The notes under the pieces were generated by a model. It did not search any database. It had not been told where the DNA came from and saw nothing but the letters and a program-made list of their open reading frames with translations. A DNA stretch of 41,251 bases from a virus, in IMG/VR virus record IMGVR_UViG_3300000128_000005, positions 1 to 41,251 of that record; one strand, given 5' to 3'. Of this stretch, positions 41,129 to 41,251 are shown piece by piece. Within the stretch, counting starts at the first letter, position 1. Every line of letters begins with the position of its first letter. The translations under genes and the position numbers were made by a program.

Positions 41129-41251
41129 ATGTCAAATTTAAAAGATAAAGCTATTAGTTTAGCTACAAGAGCTATTAATAGTCCTAAACTATTAGAGCAA
41201 TTAGATAATGAAATATATGAGACTTTCATATTAAGTGTTATACCATTTAGT
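41129..41251 (+). CDS. Partial plus-strand protein (3' end outside window)
   Basis: An ATG at 41129 opens 41 codons to the window edge: MSNLKDKAISLATRAINSPK, then LLEQLDNEIYETFILSVIPF. The start looks helical and mildly charged. It follows the structured leader region and reads away from the late operon, so it likely belongs to the early or replication side. Too little is present to name it. Confidence 0.5.
   Translation, partial: MSNLKDKAISLATRAINSPKLLEQLDNEIYETFILSVIPFS

Overview
The window looks like the late (structural) half of a crAss-like, Crassvirales-type podovirus genome that infects a member of the Bacteroidota. The evidence is the gene order on the minus strand, read from 40.0 kb down to 1: wHTH regulator, HU/IHF-like protein, zinc-finger protein, TerL, portal, acidic scaffold-like protein, major capsid protein, conserved connector or ring-type proteins, fibres, ring proteins, a very large muzzle-type protein, and internal cargo proteins. 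Other support comes from the AT-rich composition, A-rich leaders in place of Shine-Dalgarno sites, one good Bacteroidota-type -7 box (TAnnTTTG), and poly-Thr-linked virion proteins. No integrase, tRNA, CRISPR array or insertion sequence was seen. Family assignments rest on motif recognition and gene order, not on a database search.

Layout. 40035-40376 is a divergent promoter region with unusual C/G runs. To its right, on the plus strand, lie a compact 149-aa gene with distinct codon use, a strong terminator, a structured 260-base leader and the first 41 codons of another gene, probably the start of the early or replication side. To its left every gene is on the minus strand. 38.1-40.0 kb holds small regulatory or packaging-accessory genes. 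36.1-38.1 kb is terL, 33.5-36.1 kb the portal, 32.1-33.4 kb the scaffold-like gene and 30.5-32.1 kb the capsid gene, which is followed by a strongly folded 3' region. 27.4-30.3 kb holds three conserved virion genes and ends in a rho-independent terminator. 15.8-27.35 kb is an accessory-rich tail-fibre region that ends in a second terminator. 4.4-15.6 kb holds a metallophosphoesterase, ring or connector proteins, the muzzle-type protein and a small adaptor. 1-4.4 kb holds virion cargo-type proteins.

The most interesting part is 15.8-23 kb plus relatives elsewhere. A recurring domain of about 65-70 residues (core GPFDLYSDADNY..., then GYxxxxxPxGTTTIRVxSTxxTC) stands at the N-terminus of six different proteins. 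In three of them it is joined to a poly-Thr tract. Beyond the tracts, in these and neighbouring proteins, lie varied heads: propeller-like repeats, beta-sandwiches, a FISUMP/C-type-lectin-like domain and a collar-type fibre. A chymotrypsin-fold serine protease with a complete-looking His-Asp-Ser triad sits among these genes. My inference is a modular virion-surface display system, with a shared docking module, flexible Thr linkers, exchangeable binding heads and an embedded protease. The cargo region adds a 1237-residue protein with both an HExxH motif and an NlpC/P60-like Cys/His pair, inside repeats of a GGWLxKY signature.
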